From positions 1-53,854 of the IMG/VR virus record IMGVR_UViG_3300021961_000135: a DNA stretch of 53,854 nt; one strand, written 5' to 3'. This document shows, piece after piece, positions 8,735 through 19,516 of this stretch. The notes beneath the pieces are model-generated. The model was not told the DNA's origin and made no database searches. It saw only the letters and a list, made by a program, of their open reading frames with translations. The translations under genes and the position numbers were made by a program. The first letter of the stretch is position 1. Every line of letters begins with the position of its first letter. This DNA is from a virus.

Positions 8735-11700
8735 ATGGCTGACAAAATCCAACTCCCTAACGGTGCTTTCTTTCCAGTCAAAGAAGGCGAGAGCAAGGAA
8801 CAAACGTTGGCTGTGGCCAGACAGATGTACCCCGACGCTTTTGCCGCCCCCGTTGAGGCGGGCCCTAAGCAAGACACTACGGGTTTTAAAGCTGCCGCAT
8901 CTGCCGGTGCTACCCGCCTTGGCGGGGAGTTTGAATTGCTCAAAGGTAAGCTTGGGTTTAAAGACGAAGCTGAAGCGCAAAAAGAGTTTGAAGCCGCGCA
9001 GAAACGCGCACAAGCACGCTTTACCCCTACGGAAGAAGGCTGGACTGAGGCCCCGTTTCAGAAGTTTAAAGAGACGCTGGGGGGCTCGTTGCCGTACATG
9101 GCCGCTCCAGCCGCCGCAGGCCTTGCGGCTTTGGCTGCTCCTGTGTCTGCTCCCGTTGCGGCAGGTCTTGGTTTGTTGGGAGCAGGCGCTGTCTCTACCG
9201 GTCAGTTTACAGGCTCCAACCTTGCGCGTCAGATGGGGACAGACAAGTCGTTGGAAGAAACAAGCCTAGGTAAAGCCGTAGGCGCAGCTATTCCTCAAGC
9301 ACTATTGGACACAGCCGCCATGGCGCTGTTGCCCGGTGTGGGCAAATTGTTTGGCTCTGTTGGTTCTAAGCTGACAACAGACCAAGCCAAAGCTATTGCT
9401 TCCCAGACACTTACTCGCACTATTGCAGACTACACTGCAAAAACGGGTCTGGCTATGGGGCGTGAGGGCGTTACAGAAGCCACGCAACAAGTCCTTGAAC
9501 GGCTACAAGCTGGCCTAGCAATCACAGATGAAGAAGCGCGTAAAGAGTATATTGACAGCTTTATTGGCGGTGCGGTACTTGGCGGTGCAATTGCACCTAT
9601 TGGCCGGGCGTTTGAGCGTTCTGGAGCAAAACGGCAAGTAGCGGAGTTGGAGAAAACAGAAACACAGCAACGCCGTGCGGAAGAACTGCAAGCACAAAAA
9701 GCCGAAAAACAAGCCGCTATAGAAGCCGAAGAAGCTAAAAAAAGCACTTCCCAATACGCACTTGATGTTGACAGCCGCTTAGAAGCCGTTAAAGCCCAGA
9801 TCAAAGAATTAGATATTGCCAGTAAAGCCACGTTTGAAGAGGGTGATATTGCCGCTGAAACAGCTAAAAAAGAAGCACAGAAAGCCAAAAAAGCTTTACG
9901 CAATTCTGACGAAACTAAAGAGTTAATTAAAGAGTGGAACGAACTCAAACAAGCTGGACGCATTGACGCCGCTAAAGAAGAGCAACGCGTGGCCGGCATG
10001 TCGCCCGAAGAGTACGCGCTGTACCAAGCTGAGCAACAAAAACAAATCTCAGGCAAGCAAAAGATTAAACCTACAGAAGTGGGTATTGCCGATCCGTTTG
10101 CATCTGTGCCACCAGCGCCAGCACTTACAACTCAGTACGCCCAAGAGCGAATTAACTTAGCTAAACAGCAAGTGCCTGAGCAAGTGGCTTTGGCTATGCA
10201 AAAAGGGCCAGAGCAAGATTTTAATGTCTATGTAGATTACTTGATGGCCGACCCCTACATGGCGTCGCAATTAGTAAAAACACGTACGCCCCTACCGCTT
10301 TTAGTTGAGCCTCAAAAGAACCAAGAAAAACAAGCGCGGGATCAGAAAAAAGCAGAAGAAACTGTGTATGGCGGTTTGAATCTTCAACTAAAAGAACTAC
10401 GCCTACAAAAAGCCGCTGAAGCCGCGCGACCTAATGAAGCACGTTTAAAAAGTGTTGAAGATGAAGAGCAAGCCGCCATCCAAGCTAGCCGTGCGGCTGA
10501 AGCCCAAGCCGTTGAAAAAGCTGCTTTGCTTGAGCGCATGGCGCCTGAGATGCAGGCGCTTCAGCGCATTAAAAACGCGCCTTCTCCAATCACACAGAAC
10601 ATGGAGATGTTTAAGGGCGAAACCGCGCCCCCATCAGTGTCCCCTGCGTTTAGCCAACTACAGCAACGCTTACAGGGTATACCCTTAGAAAAAGGCACAC
10701 TGCCAACAGCCGAAGAGATTGTGCCGCCAGAAGAAGTTAAACGTGTTGTTACACGCGGTGAAGGCAAAGAGTTTAATCTTCGCCCCATTTCTGAGGTCAC
10801 TAAAGCCCCAATCACGGCAGAAAACTTACAAGGCCGTGTTAACCGCGCTTTGTCTGTCTTTGACTTGTCTCCAGAAGCCGAGACTTTCTTGCGCCGCGCT
10901 GAGCAGGTAATTCCGCAAGCAGACATGACGCTTAAGCAGGCCACATCAGGAGCAACAGATCAGGGCACGCGCCAAAACATTTCTGAGTCGCAGGGCTTCC
11001 TTACACTACTTGACAGACAGTTAGCCAAGATTGAAAGCGGTGAAGAGGGTATCCCACGCAAGGGTGCTGGTCGCCCCCAGATGTTGCAAACATTCCCTCC
11101 GACAAAACAGACGCAAGCACAGGTCAGCGCTACAACGCCAACAGAAGCGTTTAAGAAAGATGTTGATAGTATTACCGGAGCCGTTCCCGGACAAGCGCGG
11201 TCTGTGCCTCAGATGGAGATGTATGCCCAACGCGAGCGTTTAGAGCGTACAGGCAAGCCCGGCAAGTTGCCCGGCTTTGTGGCGCAGCCAGAAGAAGATC
11301 AACGCACACAAGGTGTGCCCGGTCGTGCCGTTGTTGAAAAACGTGCACAAGATATCAACCCCCCTGTTTACCGCACAGACCCTGTTACCGGCAAACGCGA
11401 AATGGTGTCTGGCACTATTCGCGGCAAGGGCGTGGAAGCAGTGCCACTGTCTTTGCAACGTGAGTTGGAGCCTTTGGTTCGTTTATCCGAGACAGTGCGC
11501 GATGAGCAAGCTGGACAATTGCCTTTGTTTGGTGCAGCCGATGAACGTAGCCGTGTACAGAAAGCAGAACGCCGTGGTATTGAAGCTGGCCCAAGCCTAG
11601 ATATTGGTGCAAGGCCAGACGTAGAGTCGTTCCAACGCTTTATGAACAGCCCATACGTTCGCAAGCTCAAGCAAGACATGCAGCAGTCTGAGAAAGACTT

Positions 11701-14700
11701 AGCCCCTGTCCGTGCGTTCTTAAACAGAGCGTTGCCGCGCCTGAAGCAGATGCTGCAAGACAGCAAAGCTACAACTGCCCGTATGAGCAAGATCAAGAAC
11801 TGGACTAAGTTCTTGAAAGAAAACCAAGAATTGACTGCGTTTCAGACCAACACTGAGAACATGGCGCTGAAGATGAACAATCTGAAGCTAAGTGTCAGTG
11901 ATCTGAACGCCCGTATTAAGTCGTACGAACAGGCTAAAGAAGAACTAATTAACGAAGCCAACCGCTCCGGCATACGCGCCAGAGGCGGCGCAGCAGAGAC
12001 TGCGATGCTCAAAGAGTTGGACGATCTGATTGCGTTGCACGAAGAAGCCAAGGCCGAGTACACCCAGACTAAAGGTGCGTTGGACTTGGTGCGTACACAG
12101 ATCAAAGTGTTGGTGGGCGAACAGCGCTTGGCTGAACTCAAGGCAACAGTTGATCCGTTGGAAAAGTCCAACGAATCTGCAAAAGCGGAAATTGAACGCC
12201 TGAAAGAAACAATCCGCACAGCACAAGCCGAGGTTGGAGAAGCCGAGACTAAAGAACGCCAAGCCGCCGCAGACAAAGCCCAAGCTGTACAAGGCGCTAA
12301 AGCTGGTTCTGTTGCCGCTTTGGAAAAACAAATCTCTGACGAGCGTGCACGTCGTTGGAACACAGCATTGTCTGGATTCCCCCAAGGTGTACAAGTACGT
12401 GCCCTAGGCCCTGCTGAACGGGATGCCCGTGAGCGTGGGTTGACTGCTGATGCATCGGAAGCCGTTAAATACAAAAACGAGTTGTACAACAAGCCGTTGA
12501 TATCTTTGATATTAGAGCTTGGTAATATAGACAAGCAGTTGGCTGAAGCAACAGCCAAAGTTACTGCCGCCCGTAAAAAGTCCGGCTCGTATGTGGGCGG
12601 TGAGCAAAACGTCATGGCGTTTAAAGGCTTAGGCTCTGCCATTCGTTTGCAAAGCCGTTTGTCTGTACGCAAAGAATCGGTTGAAAACGTAATTAATTTT
12701 ATGCGCGCGCGTAATGTGCCGCTTAGAAAAACACTTGGCGCACAACCTGAAGCTCGTTCAGCTAGCATTGAAGAACAGGACACACTTGACCAGTACATAG
12801 ATCAGGTGCAAGAGTTGGGCAAGGCAACAGACCGTCTTGCCGATCTTACTGTTCAACGTGATGATGCCATCAGGGACGGGAACACCAAAACTGTTGCACG
12901 CTTAAACGAACAGATTGACAAGGTCAACACTGAAATATCTGTTGGTACAGAAGGTAAGGCTAAACTGGCTGTTGCCCTACAAGGCCGTGTATCGGCTGGC
13001 GCCCGTCAAACTACCAGCGCTCCGGGCAAGTTCCGCACAGGTTCGGAAGAATCCAAACGCACTACCGGCTCCGTCAAACAGCCGTTGGTTGAGCAGCGAA
13101 CAATCAAGTCGCCTACAGTCAAACAGGCGGTGGCAGAAGCCAACGCATATGCAGAAAAGATCCGTGCTGGTCAGAAAGAATTGACCGCGGCACAGGAAGC
13201 GGCGATTGAAGCTGAGCGCCAAGCTGAGTTCCAGTACATACTTGAGAAACGTGAAGCGGATCTCACAACCAAGTTGGAAGAATCACAACGAGAGCTTGAG
13301 CGTCTGAGAGCTATTGACGCAAGGCCATACAGAGAAAACTTGGTTCGCCCTACTGAACAAGAAAAAACCGATCTTCAGAACGAGATCACCAGCTTTAGTA
13401 AAGAATTGGCAGCTGTCAAGCGTGAGTTGACAGAGCAGATGCGCAAGATGTATCGCAGTGACACATCTATCGTGGAAGAAGACATCGAAGCCGCAGAATC
13501 CAAGCCTCGCGGTCGCCCACGTAAACTGACTGAAGAAGATGTGTATGGCGAAGACACCCGCAAAGCTGCCGCTATGGAAGACGTCTATAGCCAACGAGAT
13601 GATGAAAGCTACGCCCGCGGTGTTGAATCTACTAGCCCAGACCTGACAGCCGCACAAGTGCGTGCGCTGGAAAAAAACGATCTACGCGCCGCTTTCACCG
13701 ATATGGCCAAAGACCCTGCCACATCGCAGGTCAACCGTGCCGTGGCACAACGCCTAGCCGACATGCTAGACGACACCAGTGTATCAATCCAAGACCGCGT
13801 ATTGGATGAGAACGGCAAAGCCGTGCTGGGTTCCGCTACTAGCCGCCGTATTAATCTGAGTCGTAATGGCGGGTTGTCACAAGAGATTTTGTTGCACGAA
13901 GGTACACACGCCGCAGTTGAGCGCGTGTTGCAGTTGCCTGAAGGCAAGCTGACTCAGCAACAAGTTGTTGCCAAACGTGAACTGCAAGCGCTGTACAACG
14001 CAATTAAGAGCGATCCAAAGATTACCAGCGCATCTGCCAAGGGCAGCATCTCTGAATTTGCCGCTGAAGTCATGTCCAACCAAACCTTACAGCGTCAGTT
14101 GCAAGGCAAGAAGTGGCGTCTGTCTGACGCGTGGGCTGGCTTCAAGAGCATCATCATGCGCTTGTTGGGCGTTCAGCGTCCAGAGACAATGTTTGGTGCA
14201 GCGCTTCAGTCTGTTGATGCGTTGATGATTCCATCTAGTGTGCGCACCAAGGGCGTTGAGCGGGTGGTGTCACGCAAACTGGCACAGAAAGACATTGCCG
14301 CGCTACATACCGGCAGTAACTCCATGAAGCAGTTTGCCGAACAGTTTGGCCCAGAGATCAAGCAGAAAGATCGCACAGCAGAAGACGCCAATCGCATTGG
14401 TGAGGACACGCTTGAGAAAATGTACAATTTTCCCAGCGATTACATTGCCAAACCTGACCCAGACAAGCTGGCTAAAAATGCCAAAGTTATTATGTCTGAC
14501 GGCAAACCGTACGACGAGAACAACCCCCTGCACTATGTGGAAGCTGATGCGCAAACGTTCATTAACTTGGAGCTACAAAAAAATAACCGCGTAATGCAGG
14601 ACTACGCGCAAAGCATTTACAGAAAAAGGCAACAAGATTTACGCCAGCTTGTATCGGATTTTTTAGATACTTCAGAGTACACGCGTGTTGAACAAGCGCT

Positions 14701-17700
14701 GGTGGCTAAAGCTGCGTCTAAGTACGCAGTGTTGTCAGATAAAGACGGGCGTTTAAAGCTGGCTGAAATGGGCAAAGACAACACGCACCATTTAGCGTTT
14801 GTCAGCAGTAAAGACGCAGGCGAAGTTATTCGCAAGTTGCGCGAAGGTTTGCCTTTGAAGCAAGCCTTCCTTGAAGGCATGCAAGAAGTTGCTGACCGCA
14901 ACGCAGAACAAAATGCACAGAAAAACGGCTGGCAAAAGTTTGAACAGAGCACTATTGTCAAACGTCCAGCAATACGGATTATGATGTACGCGCCAAACGG
15001 CGATGTAACTTTTGATACGATTGAACCACGCAACATGGTGCCTGCTGTTCCTGTAGGTGGTGCAGCCCGTGTAGCGGAGCCAATGTCGCTTGCAGAAAAT
15101 TTACGCCGCACGGCTCACGCAGCGTTAATTCGCCGTATTGAACCCGGCGCTTTAACAGAAGAACGTGAGCGTGAGCTTCCTTTTGAGGTGCCTTATTTTG
15201 CCTCACCAAGACCGCAAAGACTTGTGTTTGTAGACAACGATAAAAACGTCAAAGTATTGTCGTTGACGGTTGCACAACACGCATTATTGGAACACGAAAA
15301 CGCGCGCCTTGACGCAGAAGGCCAACCACGGTTGGGCACTGTTGATGAGGTCGCAGAGTTTTTACAAACTTACTACGACGAAATTTACTCCAAAGTAAAA
15401 CCTGTTGAGGAATCTGCTGCCGAACTTAATGCTGGCGCGGCTGGAACATCATGGTGTACTGGCGCTTCTGTGCAGACCGCTAGAAGTCAGATTGAGCAAG
15501 GCGACTTTTACATCTACTACAAGAACGGCAAACCTGAAGTGGCCGTTCGCATGGACGGTACAACAACTATTGGCGAAATCCGTGGCAACACGGAATCCCA
15601 AGGGCTTACAAGCGAACAAGAACTGATTGCCAAAGACTTTTTGTCCAGCACTAATTTTGCAGGTTCACAAAGCTACATCACTGCGCTAGAACGTAAACAA
15701 GCGTTGCTCAAAATATTAAAAGGTGATATTGATCCACGCTTCCTGATGACGCTTGGCCCGTACATATCTAGTTACGGAGCTAACGACACAACGGTAGAAA
15801 TGTTGCTGGACTACAGCGCAATTGATGGTGAGATGTTTGTGCGTCGCCCTGACCCATCAAGAAAGTTGATTGAAGCAGTCGGCGGCAAGCTTGAGGAAGC
15901 TACCGAAAAAGTGATGGAGCAAGGGTATTTCCCCGGAATGATTGCATGGATTGGGCTTAATGACGAACGGGGCTCCGATCAAATGTACCACGTCGTGCTT
16001 TCATATAAAGGCAACAGGGTAACTCGTCCTTTGGACGGCGTTGTTGCCGCGGGCAAGTTGTGCTTTGTTGGGGGCACTTACGAGTTACCTAACTTGAAAG
16101 ACGTTAACGCCGTATTCTTTGATGAGGAATCCGATGTTAGCCTGCCGCAAATAGATACAGTTGGTCTTGTTGAATTTGGCGGCGACAAACATGTTCATGT
16201 GTTGCGCCTAGCTGACAACGCCGTTGTTAACACGGTGGCCGTAGCGCCAATGGGCAGCTTTCGCACAAAACAAGAGCACACAAGAGTTCGCGGTATTATT
16301 AAAAACGCAACCGTAATCAGCAACATTGAAGTTAATAATGGCACCGCATCGATGGAATTATTGTTGCCAGACGCTTTGTACGCGCCTGTGCCCAATGAAA
16401 ACAACACGCAACAAGATGTTGCCGACAACAATTCGCGTCAACTACTGCGCTTTTTTAGAAAGCTTAACGACAAGCATGACTTCTATTCAATAGAGTATAA
16501 GACTGACGACCCTATGACGGTCAAAATGCGCAACGCCACACGAGAAGCGTTTGGTGAAGATGCCGTGACGTATGCGGACGATCTCACGTACGAGTCTACA
16601 AGTTTGCGTTCATGGCTTGAAGAATCTGTCATGGAGTATTTTGATTCACAGCAAGCTAAGTCAGACACTGACATTTTTAAACTTGCCAAAAAAATAAATA
16701 AAGCTTTTGACATTGCAAAAGAAGACGTAGAAAGAGTGTTGACCGATGACAGAAATCAGATTGGGAAGATTTTTGCGCCCAAGCAAATAGCTGACGCACC
16801 GCCAGTACTGCAGCTTATTGAGCCAGAAGAGACGCCACGTTACGCAAGGGCTGCGGACTATGGCACGGACAATGCGCTGGTTGACTTGGCCAAAGATGTC
16901 ATGGCCAAGAAGAAAACTTTTAAAGAAAAACTGGGCACAACCCCGTTCCTCGAAGCCGAGATGCAGTTGATCGACATGCGCGCTGGTTTGCGTGAGGCTT
17001 TGAAAGCTGGTGCTAAAGAAATTGGCGACGACAGGCTGTTCACACAGGCTATGTCTCATGTAATTATGGCTGACCAGAAAATGGCAATGACAAATGCCAC
17101 GCTTCAAAAGGGGCCAATGGAGTTGTACACCGACGAGAAAGGGTTCTACGGCGTAAGGTCTACTGGCAAAGACAGTGCTGTTGACGTGTTTAAGTCTGTT
17201 GCAGACATACCGCAAGGCAATTCAGAAGCAAAAGCTAACATAGCTACCATATACATGATTGCTCAGCGTGCACTGAATAAGGGCGTGGCTAAGCTAGACC
17301 TAGGTGCTTTGGGCGTTACAGAAGCAAAACTGAAAGCTGCGCTTGCTGCAGCCGATGCCGATCCAAAACTGAAATTGGCGCTGGAGAACACTCGTTCTGC
17401 GTACAACGCGTACAACGAAGGCCAGATTAAGTTCTTGGCATCGACTGGCGCTATTACCAAGAAGGAAGCCGACAGGCTTTTGAAAGAAGGCGACTTCGTA
17501 CCGTTCTATCGTGTTAACGAAAACGGCATGGCACAGTTGGTGTTCAGCGATGAAGTCACTGTGACCATCGGCGACGTGCGTCGTCAGCCATACTTGCAAG
17601 AACTCAAAGGCGGCGAGACCCGCATCTTGCCAATCACTGAGACAATACAACGCAACACCTTGCTTATCACGGACAAGGCGCTGACTAACTTGGCTACCAA

Positions 17701-19516
17701 GAACATAGCGTATGCGTTCCAAGCAATTGGTGAAGGCAAAGGGCCAGCAGGCAAGGACGGCAAGCCGACCAACGCCATGCCTATTCACATGGGCACAGGC
17801 CCCGCGTCTCCAGACGTTATCCGGTTTAACCAAGAACCTGACCCGAACAAACCAAACGACACGGGCGAGCGTTGGCAACGTGTGAAAACAGACGACACGC
17901 TCATGGGTGGTATCCCTGCGCAGTTAATCGTGAAGAGTTTGGAAGGCGCTCACTTGACGCTTCCAGCGTTCTTGAAAGCTGGTGGTTACGCCGCTGACAT
18001 CTTGCGCTCTGGCGTAACTCGTATGCCAATCTACTTGGCTCGTCAGTTGGTTCGTGACCCAATGGCTGCAGCGTTTACGGGCGGTTTGGACTACAACCCC
18101 CTGACAGCGGTGGTTAAAGCAGGCCGTGAGTTCATTGCTTCTAGCCGTGGACAGAGCGCAACCAACGAAGAAATGCTTAAGAAAGGTTTGATCCAGAGCG
18201 GTATCTTTACTGGCGACCCAGACGACATGGCTAAGATAGCACTTCAGTTGGCGGGCGGTAAAGACCAAGGCGTTCTTGACAAAGTGTTTGCCGCAGCGGA
18301 CAGAGCCGCGATGCGTGCCGATGCTGCTACTCGTGCGCTGGTGTATGAAAATGCACGCCGTCAAGGACTGTCTGAAGTTGAAGCGGACATGGCTGTTCGT
18401 GAGTCAATGAACTTTTACAAGCGCGGCTTGTCGCCCACAGTGCAATACGCTAGCCGTTTGATTCCGTTCTTTAACGCGCAGATTCAGGGCTTGAACGTGT
18501 TGTATAAAGCAGCCCGTGGCCAGACTACGCTAGAAGACCAGCGTTTTATTCAGCAGAAGTTCTTTAACAACGCCCTGTTGCTTGTCGGCACGGGTATTGT
18601 TTACGCCATGGCGATGGATGACGATCCATACTTCCGCAACGCCAAGCCAAGGGACAAGTACAGTAACTTCTTCTTGCCGTTGCCGGGTGTTGATGAGCCG
18701 TTGAAGCTGCCTATTCCTTACGAGGCTGGTTGGTTCTTCTCAATGGCTGTTGCCGCAGTTGACGCTATGAAAGAGGAGACTGATGGCGTCCAGCAATGGC
18801 AAGCTCTGCGCGACATGTTCTTGCAGTCCGTGCCGGGTTACTCGTCTAAGTTCATGCCCCAGATTGTCAAGCCAGCGTTTGAAGTGTGGACTAACAAGAA
18901 CTTCTTTAACAACACATCCATTGAGTCTGCAAGAATGGAGAGGCTGTCGCCCGAACAGCGCTTCTCGGAGACAACAACGGAAGCCGCCAAAGCTATGGGT
19001 AAAGCAGTTCCAATACTGTCTCCAATACAGATTGAGCACATTGCTACAGGCTACTTTGGTCAGTTGCCGCTGATTATCGCGGGCGCTGCAAACAGCTTGT
19101 TCCGTACCGAGACTCGTGGTGAAGCGCCTGAAAAGCGTGTGACTGACTTGCCCTTTATTGGCAGTTCGTTCCAGAAGAAGTATGGCGGTGCAGACACCGA
19201 TGTGATGTACCGCTTGTCAACCGAAGCTGTGCAGGCTAAGTCTACCTTTGACAGCCTGCGCAAAAAGGGGCAGGTGACGGAAGCCAAAGATTACTTGGAA
19301 GACAACCGCGTATTGATTGCATCAGCACCCATAGCGCGTAACTACCAGAACATCATGGGTAAACTTCGCTCTGATGCGGAACGCATTAACAGCATGGAAA
19401 ATTTGAGCGGTGCTGAAAAACGTGCGCGGTTGGATAGGATTGACGCGGCACGACAGGATGTGGCTGACAAGTTTGAGAAAGCTATGAAGCGGCTACGAGA
19501 CGGCGATAGAACATAA
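8735..19516 (+). CDS. Giant polyvalent protein (3593 aa): zincin, PcfJ-like and LPD38-like regions
   Basis: The largest gene in the window, 20% of its length. Residues 120-155 and 275-290 are hydrophobic Ala/Gly-rich stretches, possibly membrane-active. Residues ~295-430 and ~990-1560 are long charged coiled coils. LLHEGTHAAVERV places a zinc-protease HExxH motif at 1721-1725, with a possible third ligand Glu in SEFAAEVMSN near 1774. A region around 2239-2285 has SWCTG ... GDFYIYYKNGKPEVAVRM ... IGEIRGN, resembling PcfJ-type domains. The C-terminal ~350 residues (RLIPFFNAQIQGLNVLYKA, then a hydrophobic helix and a YEAGWFFS region) resemble LPD38. Such polyvalent proteins are known to be delivered with phage or plasmid DNA to act on host defences or targets. 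Delivery is inferred here. Confidence 0.7.
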   Translation: MADKIQLPNGAFFPVKEGESKEQTLAVARQMYPDAFAAPVEAGPKQDTTGFKAAASAGATRLGGEFELLKGKLGFKDEAEAQKEFEAAQKRAQARFTPTEEGWTEAPFQKFKETLGGSLPYMAAPAAAGLAALAAPVSAPVAAGLGLLGAGAVSTGQFTGSNLARQMGTDKSLEETSLGKAVGAAIPQALLDTAAMALLPGVGKLFGSVGSKLTTDQAKAIASQTLTRTIADYTAKTGLAMGREGVTEATQQVLERLQAGLAITDEEARKEYIDSFIGGAVLGGAIAPIGRAFERSGAKRQVAELEKTETQQRRAEELQAQKAEKQAAIEAEEAKKSTSQYALDVDSRLEAVKAQIKELDIASKATFEEGDIAAETAKKEAQKAKKALRNSDETKELIKEWNELKQAGRIDAAKEEQRVAGMSPEEYALYQAEQQKQISGKQKIKPTEVGIADPFASVPPAPALTTQYAQERINLAKQQVPEQVALAMQKGPEQDFNVYVDYLMADPYMASQLVKTRTPLPLLVEPQKNQEKQARDQKKAEETVYGGLNLQLKELRLQKAAEAARPNEARLKSVEDEEQAAIQASRAAEAQAVEKAALLERMAPEMQALQRIKNAPSPITQNMEMFKGETAPPSVSPAFSQLQQRLQGIPLEKGTLPTAEEIVPPEEVKRVVTRGEGKEFNLRPISEVTKAPITAENLQGRVNRALSVFDLSPEAETFLRRAEQVIPQADMTLKQATSGATDQGTRQNISESQGFLTLLDRQLAKIESGEEGIPRKGAGRPQMLQTFPPTKQTQAQVSATTPTEAFKKDVDSITGAVPGQARSVPQMEMYAQRERLERTGKPGKLPGFVAQPEEDQRTQGVPGRAVVEKRAQDINPPVYRTDPVTGKREMVSGTIRGKGVEAVPLSLQRELEPLVRLSETVRDEQAGQLPLFGAADERSRVQKAERRGIEAGPSLDIGARPDVESFQRFMNSPYVRKLKQDMQQSEKDLAPVRAFLNRALPRLKQMLQDSKATTARMSKIKNWTKFLKENQELTAFQTNTENMALKMNNLKLSVSDLNARIKSYEQAKEELINEANRSGIRARGGAAETAMLKELDDLIALHEEAKAEYTQTKGALDLVRTQIKVLVGEQRLAELKATVDPLEKSNESAKAEIERLKETIRTAQAEVGEAETKERQAAADKAQAVQGAKAGSVAALEKQISDERARRWNTALSGFPQGVQVRALGPAERDARERGLTADASEAVKYKNELYNKPLISLILELGNIDKQLAEATAKVTAARKKSGSYVGGEQNVMAFKGLGSAIRLQSRLSVRKESVENVINFMRARNVPLRKTLGAQPEARSASIEEQDTLDQYIDQVQELGKATDRLADLTVQRDDAIRDGNTKTVARLNEQIDKVNTEISVGTEGKAKLAVALQGRVSAGARQTTSAPGKFRTGSEESKRTTGSVKQPLVEQRTIKSPTVKQAVAEANAYAEKIRAGQKELTAAQEAAIEAERQAEFQYILEKREADLTTKLEESQRELERLRAIDARPYRENLVRPTEQEKTDLQNEITSFSKELAAVKRELTEQMRKMYRSDTSIVEEDIEAAESKPRGRPRKLTEEDVYGEDTRKAAAMEDVYSQRDDESYARGVESTSPDLTAAQVRALEKNDLRAAFTDMAKDPATSQVNRAVAQRLADMLDDTSVSIQDRVLDENGKAVLGSATSRRINLSRNGGLSQEILLHEGTHAAVERVLQLPEGKLTQQQVVAKRELQALYNAIKSDPKITSASAKGSISEFAAEVMSNQTLQRQLQGKKWRLSDAWAGFKSIIMRLLGVQRPETMFGAALQSVDALMIPSSVRTKGVERVVSRKLAQKDIAALHTGSNSMKQFAEQFGPEIKQKDRTAEDANRIGEDTLEKMYNFPSDYIAKPDPDKLAKNAKVIMSDGKPYDENNPLHYVEADAQTFINLELQKNNRVMQDYAQSIYRKRQQDLRQLVSDFLDTSEYTRVEQALVAKAASKYAVLSDKDGRLKLAEMGKDNTHHLAFVSSKDAGEVIRKLREGLPLKQAFLEGMQEVADRNAEQNAQKNGWQKFEQSTIVKRPAIRIMMYAPNGDVTFDTIEPRNMVPAVPVGGAARVAEPMSLAENLRRTAHAALIRRIEPGALTEERERELPFEVPYFASPRPQRLVFVDNDKNVKVLSLTVAQHALLEHENARLDAEGQPRLGTVDEVAEFLQTYYDEIYSKVKPVEESAAELNAGAAGTSWCTGASVQTARSQIEQGDFYIYYKNGKPEVAVRMDGTTTIGEIRGNTESQGLTSEQELIAKDFLSSTNFAGSQSYITALERKQALLKILKGDIDPRFLMTLGPYISSYGANDTTVEMLLDYSAIDGEMFVRRPDPSRKLIEAVGGKLEEATEKVMEQGYFPGMIAWIGLNDERGSDQMYHVVLSYKGNRVTRPLDGVVAAGKLCFVGGTYELPNLKDVNAVFFDEESDVSLPQIDTVGLVEFGGDKHVHVLRLADNAVVNTVAVAPMGSFRTKQEHTRVRGIIKNATVISNIEVNNGTASMELLLPDALYAPVPNENNTQQDVADNNSRQLLRFFRKLNDKHDFYSIEYKTDDPMTVKMRNATREAFGEDAVTYADDLTYESTSLRSWLEESVMEYFDSQQAKSDTDIFKLAKKINKAFDIAKEDVERVLTDDRNQIGKIFAPKQIADAPPVLQLIEPEETPRYARAADYGTDNALVDLAKDVMAKKKTFKEKLGTTPFLEAEMQLIDMRAGLREALKAGAKEIGDDRLFTQAMSHVIMADQKMAMTNATLQKGPMELYTDEKGFYGVRSTGKDSAVDVFKSVADIPQGNSEAKANIATIYMIAQRALNKGVAKLDLGALGVTEAKLKAALAAADADPKLKLALENTRSAYNAYNEGQIKFLASTGAITKKEADRLLKEGDFVPFYRVNENGMAQLVFSDEVTVTIGDVRRQPYLQELKGGETRILPITETIQRNTLLITDKALTNLATKNIAYAFQAIGEGKGPAGKDGKPTNAMPIHMGTGPASPDVIRFNQEPDPNKPNDTGERWQRVKTDDTLMGGIPAQLIVKSLEGAHLTLPAFLKAGGYAADILRSGVTRMPIYLARQLVRDPMAAAFTGGLDYNPLTAVVKAGREFIASSRGQSATNEEMLKKGLIQSGIFTGDPDDMAKIALQLAGGKDQGVLDKVFAAADRAAMRADAATRALVYENARRQGLSEVEADMAVRESMNFYKRGLSPTVQYASRLIPFFNAQIQGLNVLYKAARGQTTLEDQRFIQQKFFNNALLLVGTGIVYAMAMDDDPYFRNAKPRDKYSNFFLPLPGVDEPLKLPIPYEAGWFFSMAVAAVDAMKEETDGVQQWQALRDMFLQSVPGYSSKFMPQIVKPAFEVWTNKNFFNNTSIESARMERLSPEQRFSETTTEAAKAMGKAVPILSPIQIEHIATGYFGQLPLIIAGAANSLFRTETRGEAPEKRVTDLPFIGSSFQKKYGGADTDVMYRLSTEAVQAKSTFDSLRKKGQVTEAKDYLEDNRVLIASAPIARNYQNIMGKLRSDAERINSMENLSGAEKRARLDRIDAARQDVADKFEKAMKRLRDGDRT

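Noticed and set aside
11842-12798. 318-codon minus-strand frame in the giant gene
   Set aside because: It mirrors the coiled-coil coding sequence in the other strand, is Ser/Leu/Cys-rich as such shadows are, and lacks a start signal.
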